A stretch of DNA of 64,000 nucleotides from Gilvimarinus algae (GCF_030518215.1 NZ_JAULRT010000060.1:62001-126000); one strand, 5' to 3'; positions 26,132-35,110 are shown, counted from the first letter of the stretch. Notes: generated from the letters alone by a model not told the origin. Program-made: numbers and translations.

Positions 26132-26575
26132 TTACTGCTCGGCGTCGCGCAGTGCCTTTTGCCGCTTGATGGCCTCCTCGTGCGCGGCGAAGGCGGCGCT
26201 CCGGTCGTCAAATTCGTAAATGTGCTTCAGCGTACATTTATCGCCGCCGGTTCGCATGCTGTCCATGCCGCCACCACAGACCTCACCGAAGCGCTCGTGA
26301 AACAGTGCTCGGGGTGATAGAGCCAAGTCATTGCAGCCTGGCATCACGGTCGCCAGGTAATACTTCTGCCGGGCGTCGATCGAGATTACATCTTTTTCCA
26401 GTACACCAAAACCATTGATATCGCTGGCGTCAATGCAGGCGCGTCCGTTTTGGCCTGTGCGGTCAAGCAACACGGTATCAATGGTGGGCACAGAGTTCAT
26501 GCTGCTACAGGCGGTGAGCGCCGCACCGCCCAAGGTCACCAGGCAAGCTCCGCGGATAGCGCTAAGCGTATTCAT
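26132..26575 (-). CDS. DUF6491 family lipoprotein
   Basis: 147 residues. Lipobox LTAC (Cys23) after a hydrophobic signal. The mature part shows the pattern of the DUF6491 family: RACIDASDINGFGVLEKDVISID, YYLATVMPGCNDL, a FGEVCGGGMD segment and CTLKHIYEFDD, with four cysteines that may form two disulfides. No catalytic motif is recognised. Monocistronic, converging on the response regulator gene. Confidence 0.75.
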   Translation of the reverse strand: MNTLSAIRGACLVTLGGAALTACSSMNSVPTIDTVLLDRTGQNGRACIDASDINGFGVLEKDVISIDARQKYYLATVMPGCNDLALSPRALFHERFGEVCGGGMDSMRTGGDKCTLKHIYEFDDRSAAFAAHEEAIKRQKALRDAEQ

Positions 26576-26653
26576 AGATCACCTCACGTGAGTGGTAGAG
26601 TGTCTGTTGTTAGTCTAGTGCCTATCCCAAAAAGTTCGCAATACTACTAACTT

Positions 26654-26738
26654 GACAATTAAGATGCTCATCCTGAGCATCTTAATTGTCGCCCTGTAAA
26701 ATCTGCGGAATTTGCGAAATCCCTTGATTTTACAGGGC
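26654..26738. repeat. Two adjacent long inverted repeats (possible REP/MITE-like element)
   Basis: First: GACAATTAAGATGCTCA (26654-26670), spacer TCC, and its exact reverse complement (26674-26690), a 17-base perfect stem. Second, directly abutting: GCCCTGTAAAATC (26691-26703) and GATTTTACAGGGC (26726-26738) around a 22-base loop that itself has a small stem. No open reading frame of quality covers it. It lies in the 310-base gap between the DUF6491 and GH115 genes; the rest of the gap is a terminator and unremarkable sequence. Confidence 0.7.
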
Positions 26739-26829
26739 TCGCGCTCGCCTTCGTCGGCGCACCCTGCCCCGCTACTACCCCGACAATCATAATTGCCGGT
26801 TGCTAGGTGCCATTTCAAGCGCAAAAAAA

Positions 26830-26854
26830 CCCCGGCGGATTGCTCCAACCGGGG
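26830..26854 (-). terminator. Rho-independent terminator of the GH115 gene
   Basis: On the minus strand CCCCGG ... CCGGGG encloses an inner GGA/TCC pair with a GCAA loop, followed by TTTTTTT. It lies about 30 bases after the GH115 stop. Confidence 0.85.
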
Positions 26855-26885
26855 AAAGCTTCCTGAGGTTGCTCCAGGGTTCGGT

Positions 26886-29768
26886 TTACCGGTGCTGGCT
26901 CTCTGGTGGGCCGAGATAGCTGGGGCGCAAGCCGCCCGTATCAATGATCAGTTTTTGCAAAGTAACGCCCGGGTCCACGGCGTAGATTCTCAGCTTGTGC
27001 TGCCCAGGCTCGTCGATGGTGTGGGTGCTCTGGGTTTCGCGCACGCCCTTGCGCACAGCCTCCTGCCAGGCGCCGTGAGAGTTGTCGGCGAGAAGATCGA
27101 TAATTTGTGGCGGCTCGTTATTGAAGGCGATGGCGTAGCGCAGGCCGCGACCGGGGACAAAATTCAAGCTGGGTGCAAACAGCCCTTTGACCGTTACCTC
27201 GCCACTGCTGAATAGGTAAACGTCGTACTCCACCCAAGGGGCTTCGGCAAGCTCGAGAAAGCTTTTATCCGTCACCGGGAAGACTGAAATAGAGGCGTCC
27301 GTATGGCCGTGCTGCTCGATTTTTTCCCAGGCCAAATCACCGGCCGTTTGCTGACGGGAATAGTGGGCGGCCTGGATCGAGAGGTGACCATCGTGTTCGA
27401 CAAAGCCACGGATGCGCTCGCGCGTGTCGTCCCCGGGTAGATGGGCCTGGACCTTGACCGATGCTCCGCCCCAGCCAGTGCCTTTGATAAACACGCTGCC
27501 GTTGAGCTTGCCTGCCGGCATCTTATCCCAGTCAATGGAGACATAGAGTCGCTCGCCGAGCTCGACTGTTCCCTCCGTTTTGTCGACGCTGATCCACTCG
27601 TCAATGGGGGTTGCGGTAAACGCAAAGGGCTCTGTGCCGCGGTTGAAGATGTCGATGTAATGCCGGGTGGGGCCATAGGGGCTAAAGCTGGGCAGCGACA
27701 GCTGGCTACCGTCGTAGGGCCAGGGCAGCGGGTCACCTTCGACGGCAACGCCCATATCCGCGCGAGCGTGAGGCCGGTATTGGTAGGTCACCGGCATGGT
27801 GTTCGCTGGCGGGTTGTTCCAGTGGGTATAACCAATGCGCGTTTGCGCCATAAAGTGATTCCACTTGCCGTTGTTCAGGCTGTGGTACTGATCCGCCAGC
27901 GCCTGGTCTGCGGCAAACATGGCCTCGGCGCGCTCGGCATAATCTCCGGCGCTGGCTCTGCCCTGGTGGGCATAAAGACGGTTTTTGGCAGTGGCGTTGT
28001 AAAGTTCATTGATAAGGTAAGTCGCCTTAACCGGATGCAGCACCAGCTGGAAAAAGGCGTCGCGTTGGCGCAGATCCATGATGTTGTAGAGCGCCTCGGC
28101 CGAGTCGAGCAGTTCTGCGAGCTCGGCGCTGACCCTATCGGCCTCGTTGTAATTCAACTGACTGTAGGTATCAGGGCTCATCAGCTCGGGCTTTCTGCGC
28201 CCGTTATGGCGTGTGTAGCCTGTGATCAACCGTTCGATCTCGGCAGCGTGCTCGGGGCCAAATTCGCGGGTGGCCCACAGCCTGCCAAACTCTTGCAGGC
28301 GCTCTTTGGGCCAGTCCTCCGGATTCCAGGCCAGGCGCAGGAAGAATTCAGTCGGAAACTCCTGGGGTTTCAGGTCGCCGACATTGACGATCCAGATACG
28401 TTTGGCGTCGTAGGCGTATGCGAGGTTCATCTGCTCCCAGACTTTGGCGATGGGGGTGACGTTCATCCAGCGATAGGAACGGGGGCCGCCAACGTAGTCA
28501 AAGTGGTAGTAGACCCCGGCGCCGCCTTCTCGGTCGCGCTCTTGCGGTGTCGGTAGGCGACGGATATTGCCCCAGTTGTCATCGGCCCAGAGTAAGGTCA
28601 CATCGTCGGGTACGCGCATACCGCTCTCATAGTAACCCTGCACTTCTTTGTAGAGCGCCCAAACCTGGGGAACGTCGGTCAGGTCACGCTCGAACACCTT
28701 GTCGAGAATGTCGCGCTGATCGGCGACGATTTTTTCCAAAAGGCCGATGTTTTGTTCATCGCTCATTGGCGTATCAGCCTGGCCGCGCATGCCCATGGTG
28801 TAAATGCTGTCGTAGGGCTTGTTGCGCCGCGCCCCGGCTTCCCAGAATTTGTAGAGCTTTTCAGGGTTGCGCTCGTAATCCCAGGGGCCCTCGCCGTAGC
28901 GGTTCCACTCTTTGTCGGCGCGCATCATGGGCTCGTGATGGGAAGTGCCCATGACGATACCGCGCTGGTGGGCGAGCACCATATTGCGCGGATCGTCATC
29001 GGCAAAAGCGTTGTTCCACATGGCGGGCCAGAGATAGTTGGCCTTCAGGCGCATCAGCAACTCGAAAACCTTAGCGTAAAATTCGCTGTTGTAGTTGCCG
29101 TAGTTTTCATGCACCCAGCCGGTGAGTGCGGGGGCTTCGTCGTTGAGGAAAATCCCGCGATATTTGATTTTCGGCGCATCGACAACGCGGGTATTGCTGC
29201 GGATGTAAAGGCCGTCGCGCCGCTTGACCGGAACATCAGCCCACCAGTACCAAGGGGACACGCCAATCTGTTCGCTGATGTCGTAGAGCCCGTAGGCGGC
29301 GCCGCGCCTGTCGGTGCCGGCGACCACCAGCGCTTTTTTCACGCCGGCAAAGGGTTGGTCCAACACCTGGATCAGATAGCCTTCCCACTGGCCCGCGATC
29401 TCATCGACCGTCAGCTTGCCCTGGGCAATCAACTCGTCGATAAGTGGGTGCTTGCCGATCTCGCCGACGATCAGGCTGAACTCGCTGAGCGCGTCGGTCT
29501 TGCTCGTTATCCGTGGCTGTTTGCCGGTGACCCGCTCAATGTCGCGCTGCAGATCTTTCAGCGCAAACTGAATGGCCGTGTCGGCATTTTCGCTGAGGTA
29601 AAGGGTGGCAGTGTGGTTGCCGTCGACCAGATTAAAGGTTGAGTCGCTGGGTCGCTCGCTCAGATAAGAGGGCTCGCCCAGCGCCAATGCCGGGGTGCTG
29701 AATAGGGCGCAGGCGAATACCGATGCCAGCCATAACCAAGGTTTCAAATTACTCACAGGGTGTCTCAC
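26886..29768 (-). CDS. GH115 xylan alpha-1,2-glucuronidase
   Basis: 960 residues, the usual size for GH115. Signal peptide about 1-29 (LASVFACALFSTPALA). Early domain resembles the N-terminal alpha/beta domain of the family (HTATLYLSENADTAIQFALKDLQRDIERVTGKQP). The TIM-barrel core has YRGIFLNDEAPALTGW, NYLWPAMWNNAF, GTSHHEPMMRA, EVQGYYESGMRVPDDVTLLWADDNWG and GVYYHFDYVGGPRSYRW; Asp/Glu in these segments line the active site. A C-terminal domain (about 700-960) has beta-sandwich character. It removes (4-O-methyl)glucuronic acid from xylan and feeds the glucuronate branch that includes ManD. Periplasmic or exported. The gene stands alone behind a 446-base leader containing the shared operator. 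Confidence 0.93.
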   Translation of the reverse strand: MRHPVSNLKPWLWLASVFACALFSTPALALGEPSYLSERPSDSTFNLVDGNHTATLYLSENADTAIQFALKDLQRDIERVTGKQPRITSKTDALSEFSLIVGEIGKHPLIDELIAQGKLTVDEIAGQWEGYLIQVLDQPFAGVKKALVVAGTDRRGAAYGLYDISEQIGVSPWYWWADVPVKRRDGLYIRSNTRVVDAPKIKYRGIFLNDEAPALTGWVHENYGNYNSEFYAKVFELLMRLKANYLWPAMWNNAFADDDPRNMVLAHQRGIVMGTSHHEPMMRADKEWNRYGEGPWDYERNPEKLYKFWEAGARRNKPYDSIYTMGMRGQADTPMSDEQNIGLLEKIVADQRDILDKVFERDLTDVPQVWALYKEVQGYYESGMRVPDDVTLLWADDNWGNIRRLPTPQERDREGGAGVYYHFDYVGGPRSYRWMNVTPIAKVWEQMNLAYAYDAKRIWIVNVGDLKPQEFPTEFFLRLAWNPEDWPKERLQEFGRLWATREFGPEHAAEIERLITGYTRHNGRRKPELMSPDTYSQLNYNEADRVSAELAELLDSAEALYNIMDLRQRDAFFQLVLHPVKATYLINELYNATAKNRLYAHQGRASAGDYAERAEAMFAADQALADQYHSLNNGKWNHFMAQTRIGYTHWNNPPANTMPVTYQYRPHARADMGVAVEGDPLPWPYDGSQLSLPSFSPYGPTRHYIDIFNRGTEPFAFTATPIDEWISVDKTEGTVELGERLYVSIDWDKMPAGKLNGSVFIKGTGWGGASVKVQAHLPGDDTRERIRGFVEHDGHLSIQAAHYSRQQTAGDLAWEKIEQHGHTDASISVFPVTDKSFLELAEAPWVEYDVYLFSSGEVTVKGLFAPSLNFVPGRGLRYAIAFNNEPPQIIDLLADNSHGAWQEAVRKGVRETQSTHTIDEPGQHKLRIYAVDPGVTLQKLIIDTGGLRPSYLGPPESQHR

Positions 29769-30115
29769 CGTTATTGTTCGTGTTATTCAATCGGGGCCTG
29801 CCGATGCTGCTGCCAGCGACCTCCGTCCGAGGGCGTTTCCCGCAGTCTTCTTCACTCGGGTATCGCAAACGTCCTCAGAGTTTTAAAAAGATGATGCCGC
29901 CGTCGCACCGGGTGATGTGATAGTGGCGAATCACAAAGGGTCGATCTTGGCTGGTTCGAGAAGCGCGAGATAACCCCTGCCTGACTTTCCTTGCTCTGTG
30001 TTGTGGCGATATTGATCTAACCGGGCGTTGGCGAGCCGAGCAACCCTCCGCTTCGGCAGAAAGAGCCCGTCAAGTGACCGACATTGCGACAGACAGATCG
30101 GCCGTGACGCCCTTG

Positions 30116-30136
30116 TTATAGTCACTTAAACCATAA
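30116..30136 (-). promoter_or_regulatory. Second copy of the 21-bp operator
   Basis: Matches the core of the manD operator at 19 of 21 positions: TTATAGTCA (30116-30124), five variable bases, ACCATAA (30130-30136). Matching continues on the right with AGAT and TCG, and both copies are followed by ACTACAAGC some 20 bases on. Half-sites TTATAGT and ACCATAA form an imperfect palindrome, as expected for a dimeric repressor. Confidence 0.7.
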
Positions 30137-30152
30137 GATAGTCGATAAAAAG

Positions 30153-30173
30153 CAAAACTACAAGCCCGGCGCG
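30153..30173 (-). terminator. Terminator of the NUDIX regulator gene
   Basis: Stem AGCCCGGC / GCCGGGCT with a 5-base loop; on the minus strand it is followed by TGTAGTTTTGCTTTTT. It lies 42 bases after the regulator stop. Confidence 0.65.
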
Positions 30174-30214
30174 CAGCCGGGCTGGGTGAATCGTTTCGGG
30201 CAAGGTATTGGGGG

Positions 30215-30943
30215 TTAAATCTCGAAGGCGAAGCCTTTCTCTGTGAGGGCGTCGTAGGCCTGCTCATCAAACCGGTAGAGCTTGGCGGCGCGGTGTGCCA
30301 CTCCCTGTTGTTTTTCTTCGCAGCTGGCCAGTAGGTTCATTTTCATGATCTTGCGACGGAAGTTTGGCTTGTCGAGTTTGGTGTCCAGAATGCCTTCGTA
30401 GAGTTCCTGCAGCTGCAGCAGGGTGAATTTTTCCGGCAACAGGTTAAAGCCGATGGGGCGGCGGCGCACTTGCTGTTGCAGGTGCTTGATGCCAAATTCG
30501 ACGATTTCTTTGTGATCGAAAATTAAATCGGGCAGCTCGTGAATGCCAAACCAGCTGGCATCGCTGGCGTTATTACCGGCAACAGCGGGGTAGTCCTCGG
30601 CGCTGACGAGGGCGTAGTAAGCAACGGTGACCACGCGCTCGTTGGGGAAGCGGTCCACTCGACCAAAGGTTTTCAGTTGCTCGAGATACAAGTCCTGGAC
30701 CCCGGTCAGTTCATGAAGGTGGCGGGTGGCGGCGTCGCGCAGGTTTTCATCATAGCGAATCCAGCCGCCGGGCAGCGCCCAGCGTCCTTTGCTGATGCCC
30801 GAGCGGTGCTTGATCAGCAATATATCCAGCTTGTTGTGGTCCAGGCCAAAAATCAGGTTGTCAATGGACAGGGCCTTGATGACGTTGTCTGGAGTGATCG
30901 AAGGTTCAACGTGGCTGTTGTATGGGTGCGCGCTGTCTGACAC
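30215..30943 (-). CDS. NUDIX-domain transcriptional regulator (NrtR/AraR type), probable xylan-sugar regulator
   Basis: 242 residues. An N-terminal NUDIX fold (about 20-150: LIFGLDHNKLDILLIKHRS, RWALPGGWIRYDENLRDAA) carries a degenerate NUDIX box: the catalytic REUxEE segment reads RHLHELTGV, lacking the paired glutamates, so hydrolysis is unlikely. A C-terminal winged helix follows (FTLLQLQELYEGIL, then DKPNFRRKIMKMNLL), the layout of NrtR and AraR regulators that sense a sugar or nucleotide metabolite. It is divergent from xylB with candidate operator sites in between and adjacent to GH115, so xylose or a related sugar is the likely signal. Confidence 0.88.
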   Translation of the reverse strand: MSDSAHPYNSHVEPSITPDNVIKALSIDNLIFGLDHNKLDILLIKHRSGISKGRWALPGGWIRYDENLRDAATRHLHELTGVQDLYLEQLKTFGRVDRFPNERVVTVAYYALVSAEDYPAVAGNNASDASWFGIHELPDLIFDHKEIVEFGIKHLQQQVRRRPIGFNLLPEKFTLLQLQELYEGILDTKLDKPNFRRKIMKMNLLASCEEKQQGVAHRAAKLYRFDEQAYDALTEKGFAFEI

Positions 30944-30997
30944 TGTAGTTTCCGTTTGCCGAGTTCATAGTTATGGGTGCTGGGCATGGTTGTATTA

Positions 30998-31048
30998 AAT
31001 ATGGTAATTATTTTATATTTAAATTCTTTTAGTCAATTGTACCATATT
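30998..31048. promoter_or_regulatory. Divergent operator region between the NUDIX regulator and xylB
   Basis: Inverted AATATGGTA (30998-31006) and TACCATATT (31040-31048) lie 42 bases apart, about four helical turns. The right-hand part, 31027-31047, matches the 21-bp manD/GH115 motif at 15 of 21 positions (TAGTCA and CCATA conserved). The surrounding sequence is AT-rich, as for a divergent promoter. The rest of the 326-base gap shows no gene. Confidence 0.6.
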
Positions 31049-31214
31049 GCCCGACTCTCAATGGCCGGCACGGTAATTTGTACGAATCCGGTTTAAAATT
31101 CAAGCGAAAGTCTTGTGGTCAAAAAGACAATAAGCTAATATGGCCCCATTGCCCGCTCTGTATGGGCGTCGCCAATGCTCTCAGTTTGTGGGTGTGGCGC
31201 AAATGATCGCGCAA

Positions 31215-31227
31215 GGCTAGCGCTGGC
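31215..31227 (+). promoter_or_regulatory. Possible LacI-type half-conserved site upstream of xylB
   Basis: GGCTAGCGCTGGC contains the TAGCGCT core (31218-31224) of the perfect palindrome at 35608 and lies about 45 bases before the xylB start. Weak on its own; reported because the core recurs in this locus. Confidence 0.3.
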
Positions 31228-31269
31228 GGGCTCTGGGTTAAGCACAATTACATTAAAAAGTGGATAGTC

Positions 31270-32754
31270 ATGGTTTTTCTTGGTCTCGATATAGGCAGCT
31301 CTTCTACCAAGCTGGCCGTCATTGACGGCGAGTCCGGCCGCACCTTGGCGGCGGTGTCCCACCCGGAGCGCGAGCTCGATATTCTCAGTCCGCATGCGGG
31401 TTTTGCAGAGCAAGACCCAATGGTGTGGTTGGACTGTGTCCGGCAAGGACTTGCCAAGATCGCCGCCAAGGGCGTGGATCTGTCGCGTATTCAGGCCATC
31501 GGCATTTCCTACCAGATGCACGGCTTGGTGCTGGTCGACGAAAACCACGAAGTCCTGCGTCCTGCGATTATCTGGTGTGACAGCCGCGCCGTGCCCTACG
31601 GTCAGGCAGCGCTGGACGCTTTGGGCGCCGATTACTGCTTTGATCATTTGCTCAATTCTCCCGGTAATTTTACCGCCGCTAAATTGCGCTGGGTTCAGGA
31701 GAATGAACCGGCGGTGTTTGCCCAGGTGCATAAAGCCATGTTGCCGGGCGACTTTATTGCCATGAAGCTCTCCGGGGAGATCAATACCACCGCCTCCGGT
31801 CTTTCGGAAGGCACTTTTTGGGATTATACCCAGCGCGGTCCGGCGCTCGATTTACTCAAGCACTGGGGTATGCCGGGAGCGCTCTTGCCGCCTGTGGTCC
31901 CCAATATTGGCGAGCAGTCGGTGGTCAGTGACGCTGTCGCCGAGCAGCTGGGCCTGTCCCGCGGGGTCAAGATCAGCTACCGGGCGGGCGATCAGCCCAA
32001 TAACGCCTTTAGTCTTAACGTCCTGCAGCCCGGTGAAGTGGCTGCCACCGCCGGCACTTCCGGTGTGATTTACGGCGTTACCGATCAGCAGGTCGCTGAC
32101 CGGCAGTCGCGGGTCAATACCTTTGTTCACGTGACGGATACCGAGTCGGCCAGACGCAATGGTGTGTTGGTGTGCGTCAATGGAACCGGCAGGCTCTACA
32201 GCTGGTTGCGCCAATTGCTGGCCACTGGTGGCGAGGTGAGCTACCCGCTGCTCAATGATCTCGCCGCGCAAGTGCCCGTTGGCAGTGACGGGTTGATCTT
32301 TCACCCATTTGGCAATGGCGCTGAACGAATTTTCCAAAACCGAAACTTGGGCGCACATATCCGTCATATTGATTTTAACCGGCACGGACTGGGGCATATG
32401 GTGCGTGCGGCGCAGGAGGGCATTGTTTTCGCGCTCAACCAAGGCTTCGATGTGCTTAAAAGCCTTGGCGGCAGCTGCGAGGTGATCAAGGTTGCCAGGG
32501 GCAATATGTTTCTGAGTGATGTGTTTACCCGCGCCTTTGCCAACACCACTCAGGCCGCAGTGGAGTTGTACGACACCGACGGGGCGGCGGGTGCGGCTCG
32601 CGGTGCGGCTCTCGGTGCGGGCTATTACGCATCACCCGATGAAGCTTTTGCCGGCCTAGAGCGTCTGGCGGTCATTGAGCCGGATGCCTCGGCAGCGGCT
32701 GAGTATCAAGACGCCTATCAAACCTGGCAGCGCGATCTGCCCGGCGCGGAATAA
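31270..32754 (+). CDS. xylB: Xylulokinase
   Basis: 494 residues, FGGY kinase family, the normal length for XylB. N-terminal ATPase-fold motif FLGLDIGSSSTKLAVID, substrate region SYQMHGLVLVDENHEVLRPAIIWCDSRA (with the catalytic Asp in a D-IGDQ-like AGDQPNNAFS later), GTSGVIYG adenosine-side motif and the C-terminal helix AAGAARGAALGAGYY. It phosphorylates D-xylulose to xylulose 5-phosphate in the cytoplasm. First gene of xylB-mutarotase-xylA; divergent from the NUDIX regulator. Confidence 0.96.
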   Translation: MVFLGLDIGSSSTKLAVIDGESGRTLAAVSHPERELDILSPHAGFAEQDPMVWLDCVRQGLAKIAAKGVDLSRIQAIGISYQMHGLVLVDENHEVLRPAIIWCDSRAVPYGQAALDALGADYCFDHLLNSPGNFTAAKLRWVQENEPAVFAQVHKAMLPGDFIAMKLSGEINTTASGLSEGTFWDYTQRGPALDLLKHWGMPGALLPPVVPNIGEQSVVSDAVAEQLGLSRGVKISYRAGDQPNNAFSLNVLQPGEVAATAGTSGVIYGVTDQQVADRQSRVNTFVHVTDTESARRNGVLVCVNGTGRLYSWLRQLLATGGEVSYPLLNDLAAQVPVGSDGLIFHPFGNGAERIFQNRNLGAHIRHIDFNRHGLGHMVRAAQEGIVFALNQGFDVLKSLGGSCEVIKVARGNMFLSDVFTRAFANTTQAAVELYDTDGAAGAARGAALGAGYYASPDEAFAGLERLAVIEPDASAAAEYQDAYQTWQRDLPGAE

Positions 32755-32768
32755 GCGGGCAGTTTCTG

Positions 32769-33689
32769 GTGCCCTCTTCTGCGTTTGAACTGACAGCCGG
32801 TGAGGCGTCACTGTCGCTGGTGCCCGGTTGTGGCGGGTTGATTCACGCCTTGGTTTTGCCCACGGCTGTCGGGCCGCGTAATGTCATTGCCGGAGTGGAT
32901 CCGTCCGAGTGGCAGGACAACCCAGGGTATCGCGGTTCTGTATTGTTTCCGTTTCCCAATCGTCTGCGCGATGGTCGCTACCGGTTTGCGGGTCGCGAAT
33001 ATCAATTTTTGGTCAACGAGCAGGCGACTGGGACGGCGTTGCACGGTTTTCTCTATCGCACGCCTGCCGAAGTGTTGAGGGGCGGGGGAGATGACGAGGC
33101 GCAGACGGTAACACTGGTCTACGCTTGTGATGCCACCGAGCCTGGCTATCCGTTTTCGGCGCGAGTGAGCATGACCTACACCCTCTGCGCCTCGGGGGGA
33201 TTGTCGGTTGAGATGAGTGTTGAGAATCGCGACTCGCGCGCCATCCCTGTCGGCATGGGCTGGCACCCCTACTACACTTTGGGGGTGAGGCTGGACGCCT
33301 GCAGACTTGAGTTGCCGCCTGTCGAGCGGGTCCTGGTGGATAAGCGAATGCTGCCCACTGGCGAGCGGGTGAGTGACACACGCTTTGCTGGCGGTGGCGC
33401 TTTGCAAGAGGTGGTTCTGGATGATTGTTTCGACCTTGGCAGTGAGCCTGGGCGCGCCGCCGCCGTTTTTACCAGCCGGACGGCTGGCTTTGGGCTTGAG
33501 CTCTGGCAGGAAACCGGGCCCGGAGCTTTGAATTTTATGCAGTTGTACACGCCGCCCGATCGTCAGTCGCTGGCAGTCGAGCCTATGAGCTGCGGTATAG
33601 ATGCATTGAATACTGGTGACGGGTTGAGAATACTGGAGCCCGGCCAGAGCGTTAGCGGCACGTTTGGTGTCCGTGTAATTGGGTGTTGA
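32769..33689 (+). CDS. Aldose 1-epimerase (mutarotase)
   Basis: 306 residues from GTG 32769, 14 bases after xylB. Galactose-mutarotase-like beta-sandwich fold: GSVLFPFPNRLRDGRYRFAGREYQ near the front, catalytic-histidine segments TALHGFLYRTPAEV and MGWHPYYTLG, and late VEPMSCGIDALNTGDGLRILEPGQSVSG with the expected glutamate. It speeds anomer exchange, here presumably of xylose or arabinose so that the isomerase receives the alpha form. Placement between xylB and xylA supports this. Confidence 0.92.
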   Translation: MPSSAFELTAGEASLSLVPGCGGLIHALVLPTAVGPRNVIAGVDPSEWQDNPGYRGSVLFPFPNRLRDGRYRFAGREYQFLVNEQATGTALHGFLYRTPAEVLRGGGDDEAQTVTLVYACDATEPGYPFSARVSMTYTLCASGGLSVEMSVENRDSRAIPVGMGWHPYYTLGVRLDACRLELPPVERVLVDKRMLPTGERVSDTRFAGGGALQEVVLDDCFDLGSEPGRAAAVFTSRTAGFGLELWQETGPGALNFMQLYTPPDRQSLAVEPMSCGIDALNTGDGLRILEPGQSVSGTFGVRVIGC

Positions 33690-33758
33690 GCCCGTCGAAT
33701 TTACGTCAATTGGCAGTGGCCTGCGGGTACGCTGTGGTTTAAGCAAAGGTGATTAGTT

Positions 33759-35090
33759 ATGAGTGTGCTCATTGGAGATAAAGAATACTTTAAGGGCGTA
33801 GGCAAAATTGCCTACGAGGGGCCGGAATCCGATAACCCGCTGGCGTTTAAGTGGTACGACGAGAACCGTGTGGTGGCGGGCAAAACCATGAAAGACCACC
33901 TGCGGTTTGCCACCTGCTATTGGCACACCTTTTGTGGTGCCGGACACGATCCTTTTGGGCCGGGGCCATTTCATTTTCCGTGGAGCGAAGGCAAAGACTC
34001 CGAAACGCGCGCGCGTATGAAGCTCGATGCCGCGTTTGAATTTTTCACCAAAATCGGTACGCCTTTTTACTGCTTCCACGATGTGGATGTGATTGAAGAG
34101 GGTGACAGCCGTGCGCAAACGTCTGAGCGTTTGTCGCAGTGGGTTGAGTGGGCAAAAGAGAAGCAAAAAGCCTCTGGTATGAAGCTTCTTTGGGGTACGT
34201 CCAACCTGTTCAGCAACCCACGCTTTATGAACGGCGCATCGACCAACCCGGACTTTAACGTGGTGGCCTACGCTGGTGCCCAATTGAAAGACGCCATTGA
34301 TGCGACCATTGCTCTTGACGGAGAAAACTATGTGTTCTGGGGCGGCCGTGAAGGTTACATGAGCCTGCTGAACTCCGACATCGGTCGCGAGCAGGAGCAC
34401 ATGGCGCGCTTTTTGACTATGGCCCGTGACTACGGTCGCGCCAATGGCTTTAAAGGCAGCTTCCTGATTGAGCCCAAGCCGATGGAACCGTCCAAGCACC
34501 AGTACGATTTCGACAGCGAAACTGTTATCGGTTTCTTGCGTCATCACGGCCTGGATAAAGACTTTAAACTGAACATTGAAACCAACCACGCGACTCTGGC
34601 CAGCCATACCATGGACCATGAAATGCAAGTGGCGGCCAACGCCGGCATGTTGGGTTCTATCGATGCCAACCGCGGCGACTACCAAAACCAGTGGGATACC
34701 GACCAGTTCCCCTACAACATCAACGAAACTGTTGAGATGATGCTGGTTGTGCTGCGCGCCGGTGGCTGGGCTGGCGGCGGTGTCAACTTTGACGCCAAGC
34801 GTCGTCGTAATTCCACCGATCTGGTCGATACCTTCCACGGTCACATTGGCGGTATGGATGTCTTCGCGCGTGCCCTTGTCATTGCCGATGATATCTTGCA
34901 AAACTCTCCGCTGGAGAAGTTGCGTAAAGAGCGTTACGCCACTTTTGATTTAGGTGATGGCGCCAAGTTTGAAGCCGGCGAGCTGAGCCTTGAAGCTCTG
35001 GCCGCTATCGGTAACGCCAATGGTGAACCGCCGCAAACCAGTGGTCAGCAAGAGCTTTACGAGAACATCATCAACCGTTATATCCGCTAG
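33759..35090 (+). CDS. xylA: Xylose isomerase
   Basis: 443 residues, class II xylose isomerase. Signatures include [12 protein letters not shown]-like active-site histidine region (YCFHDVDVI), [34 protein letters not shown] with metal-ligand Glu and Lys, [37 protein letters not shown] and [15 protein letters not shown]. It converts D-xylose to D-xylulose in the cytoplasm with Mg2+ or Co2+. Third gene of the xylose operon and closed by a strong terminator. Confidence 0.98.
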   Translation: MSVLIGDKEYFKGVGKIAYEGPESDNPLAFKWYDENRVVAGKTMKDHLRFATCYWHTFCGAGHDPFGPGPFHFPWSEGKDSETRARMKLDAAFEFFTKIGTPFYCFHDVDVIEEGDSRAQTSERLSQWVEWAKEKQKASGMKLLWGTSNLFSNPRFMNGASTNPDFNVVAYAGAQLKDAIDATIALDGENYVFWGGREGYMSLLNSDIGREQEHMARFLTMARDYGRANGFKGSFLIEPKPMEPSKHQYDFDSETVIGFLRHHGLDKDFKLNIETNHATLASHTMDHEMQVAANAGMLGSIDANRGDYQNQWDTDQFPYNINETVEMMLVVLRAGGWAGGGVNFDAKRRRNSTDLVDTFHGHIGGMDVFARALVIADDILQNSPLEKLRKERYATFDLGDGAKFEAGELSLEALAAIGNANGEPPQTSGQQELYENIINRYIR

Positions 35091-35110
35091 CTCCTCATTG
35101 GCTGGCAGGG

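Larger units (their letters stand above)
29769..30214 (-). promoter_or_regulatory. Leader region between the NUDIX regulator and GH115
   Basis: 446 bases without a supported gene. It contains, from the regulator end, a terminator hairpin (30153) and the 21-bp operator (30116). If the GH115 promoter is at the operator, the transcript has an untranslated leader of roughly 330 bases. Short frames inside (for example a 64-codon minus-strand one overlapping the operator) lack coding signs. No riboswitch was recognised. Confidence 0.5.

Noticed and set aside
26615-26944. 109-codon minus-strand frame across the inverted repeats
   Set aside because: It runs through two perfect hairpins and a terminator, which is incompatible with a normal coding sequence.
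27441-28556. 371-codon plus-strand frame within GH115
   Set aside because: Antisense to an unmistakable GH115 gene; composition is that of a reverse-frame shadow (Val/Gly/His-rich, no motif).
33753-34901. 382-codon minus-strand frame opposite xylA
   Set aside because: Xylose isomerase is certain on the other strand; the frame has no start signal or homologous pattern.
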